Source of the DNA: Betaproteobacteria bacterium | GTDB taxonomy: Bacteria > Pseudomonadota > Gammaproteobacteria > Burkholderiales > Rhodocyclaceae | Assembly (NCBI GenBank): GCA_028065725.1 | Contig: JAPTVL010000484.1 | Location: 1 to 26,544 of the forward strand | Length of the DNA stretch: 26,544 bases | Direction: 5' to 3' | Shown: positions 1 to 8,092 of the stretch, piece by piece | Layout of the letters: every line of letters starts with the position of its first letter | How positions within the stretch are numbered: position 1 is the stretch's first letter | Position numbers and translations under genes: made by a program | Notes under the pieces: generated by a model | What the model saw: only the letters and a program-made list of their open reading frames with translations | Told to the model about the DNA's origin: nothing | Databases searched by the model: none

Positions 1-110
1 CTAAATTGTTGATTCTGTTGGTGGTGGACTTTACCCAAAAAGAAAACCGGCATCTATAACCAGTGCGGGCTTGGGCGGAATCCATCGCGATTGCGCGGCA
101 ATCCTGGCCC

Positions 111-968
111 CTACGTCGGCATTTCACCGACCGGGAAGAAGTCGCCTTGATCGTCATCTCGCAAGCTGATGTACTCCAGGCGCCACTGATCCACGCGGCG
201 CAGATCAGCCAGCGTCAGGCGCGTGTCTGCCACGGCTTCGCAAGCGTCGAGCGCGATCTCCGTGGCAACGTCGGGCTTGCCGTAGGTCTTTTCGAACAGA
301 TCGCGCAGCTGCCCAGCGACCCGCTCAGCCGACAGCCTCGCTTCGGTGCCACCCTCGGTGACGTCGAAGACAACGAACACTGAAAGCGCATAGGGCTCCC
401 CTTCGCCCGCTTCTGCGCCTCGCTGCTCACCCAGATCGAAGAACAGCCCGACCAGGTACTTCGCGTCGGGCTCCAGAATCTTGGCGATCAGCTGCTCGAC
501 GGTGCGCTTGCCAGAGAGCTTGCGCAGCCGCTTCTCGAAAGCATTGGGGAAGGCTGGTCGGCCGTATCGCGCGGCAAGCCATTGCTTCAGGGCACGCTTC
601 GCGTCAACCGGCAGCGCAAGGCTGTTGTCTTTGACTGCGCGCTCGGCGAAGTCACCTTTCGGTACGCTGCGGCGATCACTATGCCGGAGTTCAAGAATCA
701 ACGGCGCAGCGTCGGTGCCTTCGTATGCGAGGTGGAGTCGTCGCGGGTTCTTGGCGTAGGAGATTTGCGGGTCAGGCTTGGGGTCCTTGACAACCAACTC
801 GGCGACGATGACCTCGACGCAGAGATCGCTTTCATGCGGCAAGTCGCAGTCATGGGTGATGACGATTGCGCGGCGCCCTTGGTCGGTCGCGCCGACCAAA
901 CCCAATGCAGCAGCGGCCTCGCAAGTTAGAAGATCACCCTGTCGCCAGTCCGTATCGCGCGCCAGCAT
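111..968 (-). CDS. Unknown 285-residue protein, third gene of TIGR04255/HTH operon
   Basis: I do not recognise a named domain. The soluble 285-residue protein has a motif THDCDL near residue 40 in a hydrophobic strand context, of the sort seen in uncharacterised proteins of accessory islands, and a charged C-terminal half. No signal peptide or membrane segment is visible. It is the last gene of a tight minus-strand operon: its start lies 15 bp after the stop of the HTH gene, which itself follows the TIGR04255 gene by 19 bp. Co-transcription with a DNA-binding protein and the position beside restriction-like genes suggest an accessory or defence role, but that is inference. Coding is supported by length, operon spacing and natural protein composition compared with the arginine/serine-rich shadow frames on the other strand. 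Confidence 0.75.
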   Translation of the reverse strand: MLARDTDWRQGDLLTCEAAAALGLVGATDQGRRAIVITHDCDLPHESDLCVEVIVAELVVKDPKPDPQISYAKNPRRLHLAYEGTDAAPLILELRHSDRRSVPKGDFAERAVKDNSLALPVDAKRALKQWLAARYGRPAFPNAFEKRLRKLSGKRTVEQLIAKILEPDAKYLVGLFFDLGEQRGAEAGEGEPYALSVFVVFDVTEGGTEARLSAERVAGQLRDLFEKTYGKPDVATEIALDACEAVADTRLTLADLRRVDQWRLEYISLRDDDQGDFFPVGEMPT

Positions 969-983
969 CCATCGCCCCTCGAC

Positions 984-1631
984 CTATCGCTCGGGGGACC
1001 CGGGAATGGACACCTCGGTACGCCAATCGTCCGAGGGCCTCGCCTTCGACTTCGCCAAGCCTGATCGGTCGTACGCCGCATCCATCGCCTGGGCTTCGGC
1101 GACCAGCGTCTGGATGTGCGACGGCAAGATCTGACCGGCAGCAACGAGCTCCATCAAGGACCGGCCCTCAAACGCCTTCATCTTCAGCATGGAAGACGCG
1201 CGAGTGATGCCAGCGTCTCGGAAAGCGTCGGCAGCATGGCTGAGGGCGACAATTCGCTCGAACTTGTCAGGCTCGGGCGTGGCCTCTCCGCCGATCCACT
1301 TGTAGATCGCCTGCCTGGAGACGCCGAACACCGTGGCCAGATCGGAGATGGCCGGATTCAACACCTGACGGATGTTGCCGATGTGGTCAGATGCGGATCG
1401 TAGATCAGGGCGTTGCTCCTGGATGTCATCAGCCATCCTGACGTCGACGTGGAAGGGAACTCGCGCCTCCAACATTCCGCGCCAGTCCCCTGCGCGAGAG
1501 ATATCGAATACGCTGCCCGTGCCACCGACCGCAAGAGCCGAGCCAAGCAACACAAAGGCTGCGGTGGCGGCGACGCTAATTGGCGCGGCTAACGGCATCG
1601 GTCGGGAGGTAGGTAGGGTCGCGGTGTACAT
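984..1631 (-). CDS. Helix-turn-helix (XRE-like) protein with hydrophobic N-terminus
   Basis: The protein has 215 residues. Residues about 95-116 form a classic helix-turn-helix (SDLATVFGVSRQAIYKW pattern), in the style of XRE or phage-repressor DNA-binding domains. Residues about 13-37 are a continuous hydrophobic, Ala/Leu/Val-rich stretch that could be a membrane anchor or a signal-like segment, which is unusual for a repressor. The ATG start at 1631 has only a weak Shine-Dalgarno, 19 bp after the upstream stop, so translational coupling is likely. It sits between the TIGR04255 gene and the 285-residue unknown. It could autoregulate the operon through repeats in the divergent intergenic region near 2471-2511, or act as a membrane-tethered regulator. 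The DNA-binding fold is fairly secure; its targets are inference. Confidence 0.8.
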   Translation of the reverse strand: MYTATLPTSRPMPLAAPISVAATAAFVLLGSALAVGGTGSVFDISRAGDWRGMLEARVPFHVDVRMADDIQEQRPDLRSASDHIGNIRQVLNPAISDLATVFGVSRQAIYKWIGGEATPEPDKFERIVALSHAADAFRDAGITRASSMLKMKAFEGRSLMELVAAGQILPSHIQTLVAEAQAMDAAYDRSGLAKSKARPSDDWRTEVSIPGSPER

Positions 1632-1650
1632 GGCGTCTGTTTAGGCTGGT

Positions 1651-2451
1651 TCAGGCCCACGCGTCGCGCGCGTGACCCGTCGTCGTCGCTTCGAAGACAG
1701 ACTTGATGGTCGCATGCAGCGAGATCGCCTGCTTACCCAGGTTGTCCATATCGATAGGCATGCGGCCTTCGACAAAGTGATCCGTGTCGATGACCGCATG
1801 CGACCGAGGCTCCTTCACCTCGAACTTCGGATTGATCATCAAGCCATTGGGCTGCATGTCTGGCGGGAACCCCAGAGGCGCGGTCATCCTATGCACCCGG
1901 GTCACGAGCGTCCCCGTCGACACCAGTGGGCCGGTCTCCGTCCCGAAGACCGATTCCGTCAACCTGTACCGCTGCGCGGCATTGAACTCGATGCCGTGCA
2001 AGCCACCGACGAGGTACTGCTCCACGCTCTCACCGGCGCAAGGCAACACGGCATCCAGGTAGCGAAGTCCTAGCCGGCTGACGTGATCGAGGGTTGCCAC
2101 TTCGTGCACGGCCGCCAAGCCACGTAGCAACTCGGGGATGAACTCGTTGTGCGTGTCGTAGTGGGTCGTGTGGTACGTGATGGCCGACGGTGCCAGGATG
2201 AACCCGGCCGTACGGTCGCCGCGCGTGATGAGCCAGGAGACCGAATGCGTAATCTGCGGCTCTGCTTGCTGCGCCTTGCCAGGACCCGGCACGACTAGGT
2301 GCGTGACCTGTTGCGGCTCGAACAAAGGGTATCCCTCGTGCCGCAGACGGTCCTGGATCTGATCCACGTACTTCGACATCGCGGCGACAGGATTGAAGTG
2401 CGCCTGCGCGAGCGCGTAGTACACCGGCGCATTCGACATCCTCTCGCTCAC
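1651..2451 (-). CDS. TIGR04255 family protein
   Basis: The 266-residue protein resembles the sporadically distributed TIGR04255 family: an N-terminal segment rich in aromatic residues (NAPVYYALAQAHFNP), a central conserved region with SRLGLRYLD, and a C-terminal stretch ending in a DTDHF motif and a helix. The family has no established function. The start is a GTG at 2451 supported by GGAG seven bases upstream; an ATG four codons further in has its would-be ribosome site directly abutting it and is less likely. It leads a three-gene operon with the HTH protein and the 285-residue unknown, divergent from the GTPase operon. Family assignment is from recalled motif pattern and length, so moderate to good. 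Confidence 0.8.
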   Translation of the reverse strand: MSERMSNAPVYYALAQAHFNPVAAMSKYVDQIQDRLRHEGYPLFEPQQVTHLVVPGPGKAQQAEPQITHSVSWLITRGDRTAGFILAPSAITYHTTHYDTHNEFIPELLRGLAAVHEVATLDHVSRLGLRYLDAVLPCAGESVEQYLVGGLHGIEFNAAQRYRLTESVFGTETGPLVSTGTLVTRVHRMTAPLGFPPDMQPNGLMINPKFEVKEPRSHAVIDTDHFVEGRMPIDMDNLGKQAISLHATIKSVFEATTTGHARDAWA

Positions 2452-2470
2452 TTGTAGGCTCCGATCTCTT

Positions 2471-2511
2471 CTTGGTTGACAGTTCAGTTGTCAGTTTACA
2501 CCTTGGTTGAC
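2471..2511. promoter_or_regulatory. Direct repeat and palindrome upstream of the TIGR04255 operon
   Basis: The 10-mer CTTGGTTGAC occurs at 2471-2480 and again at 2502-2511, 31 bp (about three helical turns) apart. Between them TGACA (2477-2481) and TGTCA (2489-2493) form an inverted repeat with a 7-bp spacer. The block lies 20-60 bp upstream of the GTG start of the minus-strand operon, where a promoter and operator are expected. The HTH protein of that operon is the obvious candidate ligand, by inference. No convincing -35/-10 pair for the minus strand could be picked. Confidence 0.5.
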
Positions 2512-2563
2512 GCGGGCGCCAGAAGATTCGCACGCAGTACTCTCCGCACTCAAGCTGCTCCAA

Positions 2564-2647
2564 CGTTGTTCATTCGTTGTTCCAATTTCGCTTGACCGCG
2601 CATATCGGCATACCTATGATCCACGACGGAACAACAAACGAACAACG
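2564..2647. repeat. 20-bp inverted repeat with four GTTGTTC boxes around a promoter
   Basis: The left arm (2564-2583) and right arm (2628-2647) are inverted copies matching at 18 of 20 positions. Each arm holds two GTTGTTC boxes spaced exactly 11 bp, one helical turn: 2565-2571 and 2576-2582 on the plus strand, 2629-2635 and 2640-2646 on the minus strand. The arms flank the predicted promoter at 2592-2620, and the right arm covers the likely transcription start and 5' leader. The geometry is that of a cooperative operator or looping repressor site. The binding protein is unknown. Confidence 0.75.
2592..2620 (+). promoter_or_regulatory. Predicted sigma70 promoter of the GTPase/AAA/nuclease operon
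   Basis: A -35 box TTGACC (2592-2597) is followed after exactly 17 bp by a -10 box TATGAT (2615-2620). Both are close to consensus. The start site would fall near 2627, about 30 bases before the ATG at 2657. Its position also argues that the GTPase does not begin at the upstream ATG-like codon at 2507, which would lie before the promoter. Confidence 0.7.
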
Positions 2648-2656
2648 AGGTGCGGC

Positions 2657-4924
2657 ATGGAAAAGCGTTTTGTGGCAACCCTGAGCCGGTCGCAGGGTCG
2701 CAGTGCATGGGCGGTGATCTTCCGCCACCCGGTTCGGGTCGACTCGAACACTGGCAAGCCGGGCTTGCGAGTCCGCCAGGGGCTAGGAACGTCCGACGAG
2801 GCCGAGGCCAATGATCTGAAGGATCAACTCAACCAGCTACTGGCAGAGGAGAGTTTCTGGAGCTTGCCGGCCAGGGCGGAGGCTGAAAAGCGGTTCCATC
2901 GCCGGGTCGTCGAGATCTTCTATCACGGCATGGAACCTGAGCAGAGCGACTTCGGTGCGATCCGCGAGTCGATCATTCCGCTGCCGACATCCAAGGATTC
3001 CGACTATCGGCGGGCGCTGCTCCTCGGGACGACCGGCGCCGGCAAGACGACGCTGCTTCGGCAGTTGATCGGCACGGACCCGGAGACCGAGCGCTTTCCG
3101 TCGACATCGACGGCGAAGACCACGGTGCATGAGACCGAGGTCGTGCTTGCGCCAGGCTCGTACAAGGCTGTGGTCACCTTCTTCCCTGTCGACGAGGTTC
3201 GCGAGCACCTGAACGAGTGCATCTCCGAGGCGGTGCTGTCCGCCTACCGGGGCGACGGCGACGGTGAAGTGCTGCGCAAGCTGCTGATGCATGTGAACCA
3301 ACGGTTCCGCTTCAACTACGTGCTCGGCAACGGGCCTCAGGCGGCCGGTGCTGACGACGATGAGGATGACGAGGACGACGCCGCGGAGCCGACCGAGGAG
3401 ACCGCTGCTGACGGCGCGATCGATCTTGACGCCACCAATGCACTGCTGACGAAGACGTTGACGGCGTTGCGCGCCATCGCCGCCCGCCACGGCGACCAAC
3501 TGAAGACCGAGCTGGGCGCCACCGACGAAAAGGACCAGCGGGTCGTCGACGAGCTGTTCGAGGAGGAGCTTGATCGCCGGCTTCGTGAAGACGATGAGTT
3601 CCACCGCATGAGCGACGAGATCATGGACGAGATCGAGCTTCGTTTTTCGCTGCTTGCGGATGGCGCGGTACGCCGCAACAAGCAGGGTTGGCCGCAATCG
3701 TGGTCGTGGGAGACCGACGACCGTGCGACGTTCATCAAGACAGTTACGCGTTTCTCCAGCAACCACTCCTCACGCTTCGGACGCCTCCTGACGCCCCTGG
3801 TTAACGGAGTCCGCGTGTCCGGTGCGTTCCTGCCGGCGTGGAACGGCGGCCAGCAGCCCAAGCTCGTGCTTCTCGACGGTGAAGGCCTGGGCCACACGCC
3901 CAAGTCGGTCGCAGCAATCTCGACCTCGCTGACACGGCGCATCGAGTCGACGGATGCCATCGTGCTCGTCGACAACGCTGTTCAGCCGATGCAGGCCGCG
4001 CCGGTTGCAGCCATGAAGGAGATGATCACGTCGGGCAGCGCCAGCAAGCTGCTGCTCGTGTTCACGCACTTCGACGAGGTCAAGGGCGACAACCTGCCCA
4101 ACGCAGCGGCCAAGGAGCAGCACGTCCTGGCTTCCGCCGAAAACGTGCTCGCCTCCATTGGCGAGGAACTGGGCCCGTTCGCGGAACGAGCGCTTCGCGG
4201 CCGCCTGAAGGACGCCTGCTTCTTCGTCGGCGGGATCGACGAAGACCTGGACGCCACGAAGAAGACCCACAAGCGGACCATCGGACAACTACAGGCGCTG
4301 CTCGCGGCAATCGATGCCATCGTCGAGAAGCCCGAGCCCGTGCTCGCGGAGCCGGTGTACGACCGGATGAATCTCGTCCTGGCCGTGAAGAACGCTGCCG
4401 AGAGCTTCCACGATGCGTGGTGGCCGCGCTTGGGCCTCGACTACAAGCCCGGCGTCAGCAAGGAGCACTGGAAGCGCATCTGGGCATTGAGCCGACGACT
4501 CAGCACGCCCGGCCTCGGCGACGAGTACGACAACCTCAAGCCGGTCGCTGATCTCCGCAAGCAGCTTCAGGATCGGCTGTATGTACTGTTGCAGAACCCA
4601 CTCCGGTGGGACCCCGCCGAGCCGACCGACGACGCGCACAAGCAGCAGGTGTTTGACGGCCTGGCCAACGCGCTGTCCACCAAAACGCTGGACCTCGCTA
4701 CCCGCCGCGTTCGAGCCGAGCGGATGCCGGAGTGGCAGTCGGCGTTCAATCAGTCCGGACGTGGTTCCAGCTATGCGCGCGCCTCGATCATCGGCGAACG
4801 CATATACGAGCGCGCTGCGCCGATTCCTGACGTCACCCCCTCGCCGGATCGCAATTCCTTCCTGCACGAAGTGGCGGCTGTGGTCGAGAGCGTCTGCGAA
4901 GAGGTCGGCGCCAAGCTCGCGTAG
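2657..4924 (+). CDS. Dynamin/GIMAP-like P-loop GTPase, putative defence protein
   Basis: The protein has 755 residues. The G1/Walker A motif GTTGAGKTT is at 124-132, a DxxG-type G3 (DGEG) at 407-410 and a G4-like THFD at 470-473, which together suggest a GTPase of dynamin, septin or GIMAP type rather than a plain ATPase. A long insertion between G1 and G3 contains an acidic Asp/Glu run from about residue 233. The N-terminal 70 residues (a tryptophan-containing strand region, then RVRQGLGT, then DLKDQLNQLL) resemble the arm-type DNA-binding domain of phage integrases. The ATG at 2657 is chosen because GAGG lies six bases upstream and the promoter lies between it and the longer open frame start. 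It heads an operon with a small protein, a McrB-like ATPase and a nuclease. McrB also hydrolyses GTP, so a role in energising or sensing for restriction is plausible but inferred. Confidence 0.85.
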   Translation: MEKRFVATLSRSQGRSAWAVIFRHPVRVDSNTGKPGLRVRQGLGTSDEAEANDLKDQLNQLLAEESFWSLPARAEAEKRFHRRVVEIFYHGMEPEQSDFGAIRESIIPLPTSKDSDYRRALLLGTTGAGKTTLLRQLIGTDPETERFPSTSTAKTTVHETEVVLAPGSYKAVVTFFPVDEVREHLNECISEAVLSAYRGDGDGEVLRKLLMHVNQRFRFNYVLGNGPQAAGADDDEDDEDDAAEPTEETAADGAIDLDATNALLTKTLTALRAIAARHGDQLKTELGATDEKDQRVVDELFEEELDRRLREDDEFHRMSDEIMDEIELRFSLLADGAVRRNKQGWPQSWSWETDDRATFIKTVTRFSSNHSSRFGRLLTPLVNGVRVSGAFLPAWNGGQQPKLVLLDGEGLGHTPKSVAAISTSLTRRIESTDAIVLVDNAVQPMQAAPVAAMKEMITSGSASKLLLVFTHFDEVKGDNLPNAAAKEQHVLASAENVLASIGEELGPFAERALRGRLKDACFFVGGIDEDLDATKKTHKRTIGQLQALLAAIDAIVEKPEPVLAEPVYDRMNLVLAVKNAAESFHDAWWPRLGLDYKPGVSKEHWKRIWALSRRLSTPGLGDEYDNLKPVADLRKQLQDRLYVLLQNPLRWDPAEPTDDAHKQQVFDGLANALSTKTLDLATRRVRAERMPEWQSAFNQSGRGSSYARASIIGERIYERAAPIPDVTPSPDRNSFLHEVAAVVESVCEEVGAKLA

Positions 4925-5169
4925 TGGACGGTCACAGACATTCGAGGAGGGGCCCGCCCCAGAGCGAGGCTAGGCTTGCGCTTGCCAGCGGTCTCGCCCG
5001 CTTGGCAGCCACCGGAGCCATCAGCGCGCGGAGCTTGGTGACCGCATCCGATGCGACATGCGGCAGGGAGATGAATACGACCTTCCTGCCGCCATCTAGA
5101 CTCCAGGGGCTGATTGACCAGGCCATCTTCTACCTGGAGAATGGGAGTTTTGTCAAGAACAAGAACTAA
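4924..5169 (+). CDS. Small unknown 81-residue protein coupled to the GTPase
   Basis: The GTG start at 4924 overlaps the last base of the GTPase stop (TAGTG), and the stop lies 5 bp before the AAA+ gene, so the frame exactly fills the gap between two real genes. The N-terminal third is Arg/Ala/Ser-rich. The C-terminal part (LQGLIDQAIFYLENG) would make an amphipathic helix. There is no recognisable domain and no good Shine-Dalgarno, so translation would rely on coupling. It could be a small linker subunit of the complex, or merely an open stretch. Confidence is limited. Confidence 0.5.
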   Translation: MDGHRHSRRGPPQSEARLALASGLARLAATGAISARSLVTASDATCGREMNTTFLPPSRLQGLIDQAIFYLENGSFVKNKN

Positions 5170-5174
5170 ACCCT

Positions 5175-6866
5175 ATGGCCACTCCACTGCCGACAAAGGA
5201 CATCCTCGGGGTCTTCAAGGCCCTCAAGGACGACATCCAATCGACGCTGCTCACTCCGAGAGGGCTCTCGATCAAGAGCTGCGGAACGAAGGCGCTCGCT
5301 CTTGCAGAGCCAACCAGCCCGGCGACGGGTTATTGGGCCAACCCTCAGTCTGTCTCAAGCAAGCCGCCACGTTGGATCATTCAGGTGGAGGGACAGGCGA
5401 CTGGCGGGGTTGCAGCAAGGTTTGCCCTTGATGCCACCGGATCTCCGATTCCGATGGGCCGCACGGTCGGTTATGTGAACAACCGTGATGGCTCATGCGC
5501 GGTTTGCGCGTTTCGCGTGTTGCCAGCAGTCAAGCCGACGGGGCCCGGTAGCCCGTGGGAGTATCCCCAAGGCTGGGAGTACCTCCTGGTCGTCGCCTTC
5601 GCACAGCCGCTCCCAGCCGGCACCTCTGGCGATCCGCTTAGCGACTTCAACCCAGCAGCAGGCACCATTGACTTTGGCGGTGGCACGGCGAAACGAAGCT
5701 ACAACGTAGCGTTCCGCGCGGTGGTGAAGGTTCCAGGAGCGATACCAGGTGCGGCTGGAACGACCTATGACAACACTGCTCAGGCAATCGCCACGCTCGC
5801 GGGCGCCACCCTGTATGACGGAACGCAGGATGCTGAGCGGGACCGACTTGTCGCCGACCTTTCTGCCGTGTTTGCGGCTGCGCCTGCCGCAGGACCTTTC
5901 ACACTCGCCGAGGACACGTCGCTGGTCGGTATCGACCCTTTGGTCTATCGGCAAATCGAAGCGGCGGTCAGCTCTGGCAAGCGGCACATCATTCTCTATG
6001 GCCCCCCGGGAACTGGCAAAACCACCCTAGCCGAGTACTTGGCCCGCGAGATCTCAGAACGAGATGACGGCGATGGCTCGTACCTAATGCTCACAGCCTC
6101 TTCCGCGTGGAGCGTGCAAGATCTTGTTGGCGGGTACCAGCCGCTTGGTGGAGGCGCGATCGGCTTCATCCCGGGTGCGATGCTCCGGAATTTCGATAAG
6201 CCAACCATCATTGACGAACTCAACCGTTGCCCGATCGATAAGGTACTGGGACCGCTCTTCTCGATCCTGTCAGGGCAAGCTTCTGTCTTGCCATGTCGGG
6301 CAAATGCGACCGATCCATCGAGCCCATTTCACGTCGTCTTGCCGGAGCCCCGCGCCGGTATGGCTGTACACGAGCATGCCCCTGAAGCAGCATGGCGACT
6401 TATCTGCACACTCAATACTTACGACAAGACCCAGCTTGGACAGATCTCCTACGCCCTTAGTCGTCGCTTCGCATGGATCAAGGTTGGCGCTCCGTCCGAT
6501 CCTGACCAATTTACAGAGGAGATGGCTGGCCGACTCGGGATCACCGTTCCGAATCCTGTTCCTGCCAATCCGGTCGGTGCAATGTGGCGTGCGGTGAACG
6601 CCGCGCGAGAAATTGGCGGTGCGCCGATCGTCGATTTTCTCAAGACGCTTCGTGCCCTTAATCACGGCGTCGACCCGTTCGCTCAGCCGGTTGGCGTTGC
6701 TGCGGACGCCTTCCTGTCGGCGTTCAGTATGTGCGTCCTGCCCCTAATGGATGGATTGAGTCCAAGAGAAGCGACTGATCTCGCGACCAACGTGGCCGCG
6801 GCTTGGGCACTGGACGCCAACAGGGCGGCTCGGCTCACCTTGGACTGCAGGGAGTTCTCCGCTTGA
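5175..6866 (+). CDS. McrB/MoxR-like AAA+ ATPase
   Basis: The protein has 563 residues. The AAA+ module is complete: Walker A GPPGTGKTT at 276-284, Walker B TIIDELNR with D347 and E348, sensor-1 Asn at 414 (CTLNTYDK) and an arginine-finger pair at 430-431 (SRRFAW). The DELNR and TLNT...SRRF arrangement is typical of the McrB/MoxR/dynein-like clade. The first 250 residues are a separate domain I cannot assign; in McrB-type proteins this part recognises modified DNA or another trigger. The gene is followed with a 4-base overlap by a PD-(D/E)XK nuclease, the order expected of an McrBC-type pair where the ATPase translocates and activates the nuclease. The Shine-Dalgarno before 5175 is poor; the ATG is retained because the previous stop is only 5 bp away. 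Confidence 0.88.
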   Translation: MATPLPTKDILGVFKALKDDIQSTLLTPRGLSIKSCGTKALALAEPTSPATGYWANPQSVSSKPPRWIIQVEGQATGGVAARFALDATGSPIPMGRTVGYVNNRDGSCAVCAFRVLPAVKPTGPGSPWEYPQGWEYLLVVAFAQPLPAGTSGDPLSDFNPAAGTIDFGGGTAKRSYNVAFRAVVKVPGAIPGAAGTTYDNTAQAIATLAGATLYDGTQDAERDRLVADLSAVFAAAPAAGPFTLAEDTSLVGIDPLVYRQIEAAVSSGKRHIILYGPPGTGKTTLAEYLAREISERDDGDGSYLMLTASSAWSVQDLVGGYQPLGGGAIGFIPGAMLRNFDKPTIIDELNRCPIDKVLGPLFSILSGQASVLPCRANATDPSSPFHVVLPEPRAGMAVHEHAPEAAWRLICTLNTYDKTQLGQISYALSRRFAWIKVGAPSDPDQFTEEMAGRLGITVPNPVPANPVGAMWRAVNAAREIGGAPIVDFLKTLRALNHGVDPFAQPVGVAADAFLSAFSMCVLPLMDGLSPREATDLATNVAAAWALDANRAARLTLDCREFSA

Positions 6867-8092
6867 CACATGCGGAGACAGTGCTCGAGGCGATGTGCCT
6901 CCGAGGCTTCCTCCGATATTTGGGGGCAGGTCCACGGTCGCCGTATGGCGGCCCAGCGACTTCGCTGACTCCGGCTGATGTCGACGCCCTCCGGATGTGG
7001 TGGGCACTCTCGGGACCTGTCGGCGTCCTTGCCGCACGATGTGTCAGTCGACCCCGAGAAATTGCGCCGGCCTTCGATGACTTCAGACGAGAAACGTCAG
7101 GGGAGATTCCAGGGCCACCCGATGCTGCCGCCTCGGCGCTGCTCCAGGCGGTAACCTGTGATCCCGGCGCATTTGTCGTCACCGAGTCGATGGGAACCTG
7201 GGTTTCTGGACCGAATCGGGTTCTGGTCAAGACGCTCGACGCCGCAAGAAGCGCACTTCGGGCGGCGTCCCTCCATGCCAGGGGCGGCCTGTTCGACGGA
7301 CCCGCAAGCGAGCGTCTTGCCATCATTGACGACGCGCTACGAACGGCGCCGCTTAGGGAGATCCTCGCCTCACCTGCAGGCCGAGCGAGAGTCACAGCGC
7401 ACGAGCGAAGACAAGCTGCCAAGGCACGTGCGCCCCTATATCGCCTTGCCTGGGATTGCGCCTCTGCCGCGTCCGCCATCGAGGACCTGGAGCCGGAGGC
7501 TATCACCGCCCTGCTGAGGTCCGAAGTCTTACCTAGACTGGAGGCATGGCGTCAGTTCGAGTTGGCTTGCCTACTCGAGGTCACCGCTGTGCTTGCCTCT
7601 GCTACCGGGGCAAGCTGCGCTTTAGATGCATCGTTCACACCGAGCAGGCCAGCTGCCCGAATCGGTGACCTAGAAGTCTGGTGGCAGCGCGCGATACGGT
7701 CGAGACCAGACGTGAATCTCGACGAAGGTGAACGTAAGGCGGCTAGTCTGGCAGCATCACTGGGAGTTACGGCCGGGACCGCCCGAGCCGATCTGACTAT
7801 CGAGCGGGCAGGGCGTGTACTCGGGATTGTCGAATGCAAGTGGTTCGGTGATGAGTCCTCTGTTCCGGGAGCCATCCTTGACGCCTGTGCGCAGATCGTG
7901 GGCTACACCCGTGACGCCGCTTGGAGACAAGAGGAGGATGCGGACGCCATCCTTTCGAGAAGCTTCATCGCTCTCGCCCGGCGAGGAGCAGTCCCATTCC
8001 GAGCAGCGCACGGACCGATTGGCTGCGTCGGCCTTGATGACCTTGGTGTAGCAGCGCTGCAACCATGGGCTAACTCGATCTTGGGGGCCTAA
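6863..8092 (+). CDS. PD-(D/E)XK nuclease with QxxxY motif, McrC-like partner
   Basis: The protein has 409 residues from a TTG start at 6863 that overlaps the ATPase stop (TTGA), with GGGAG eight bases upstream; an ATG-less longer frame starting at 6803 is unlikely. The C-terminal domain shows D310 in an ADLTIE strand, then E324-C-K326 in IVECKWF, and a QIVGY motif at 344-348. This D...ExK plus QxxxY pattern is that of RecB/AddB-like PD-(D/E)XK nucleases. The N-terminal 300 residues are helical and Ala-rich with no assignable domain. Partnership with the McrB-like ATPase directly upstream is inferred from coupling and from the McrBC paradigm. The stop overlaps the stop of the convergent methyltransferase gene, so no terminator fits between them. 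Confidence 0.82.
   Translation: MTHAETVLEAMCLRGFLRYLGAGPRSPYGGPATSLTPADVDALRMWWALSGPVGVLAARCVSRPREIAPAFDDFRRETSGEIPGPPDAAASALLQAVTCDPGAFVVTESMGTWVSGPNRVLVKTLDAARSALRAASLHARGGLFDGPASERLAIIDDALRTAPLREILASPAGRARVTAHERRQAAKARAPLYRLAWDCASAASAIEDLEPEAITALLRSEVLPRLEAWRQFELACLLEVTAVLASATGASCALDASFTPSRPAARIGDLEVWWQRAIRSRPDVNLDEGERKAASLAASLGVTAGTARADLTIERAGRVLGIVECKWFGDESSVPGAILDACAQIVGYTRDAAWRQEEDADAILSRSFIALARRGAVPFRAAHGPIGCVGLDDLGVAALQPWANSILGA

Noticed and set aside
89..103. Hairpin GATTGC-GCG-GCAATC after the left-most gene as a terminator
   Set aside because: The stem is only 6 bp and no T run follows on the minus strand.
2507..2656. 50-residue N-terminal extension of the GTPase
   Set aside because: It lies upstream of and across the predicted promoter and operator, and the ATG at 2657 has a good ribosome site. 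The extra residues look non-coding.
2837..3766. 309-residue minus-strand open frame inside the GTPase gene
   Set aside because: It is a shadow of a gene with clear G motifs; the composition is unnatural and no ribosome site is seen.
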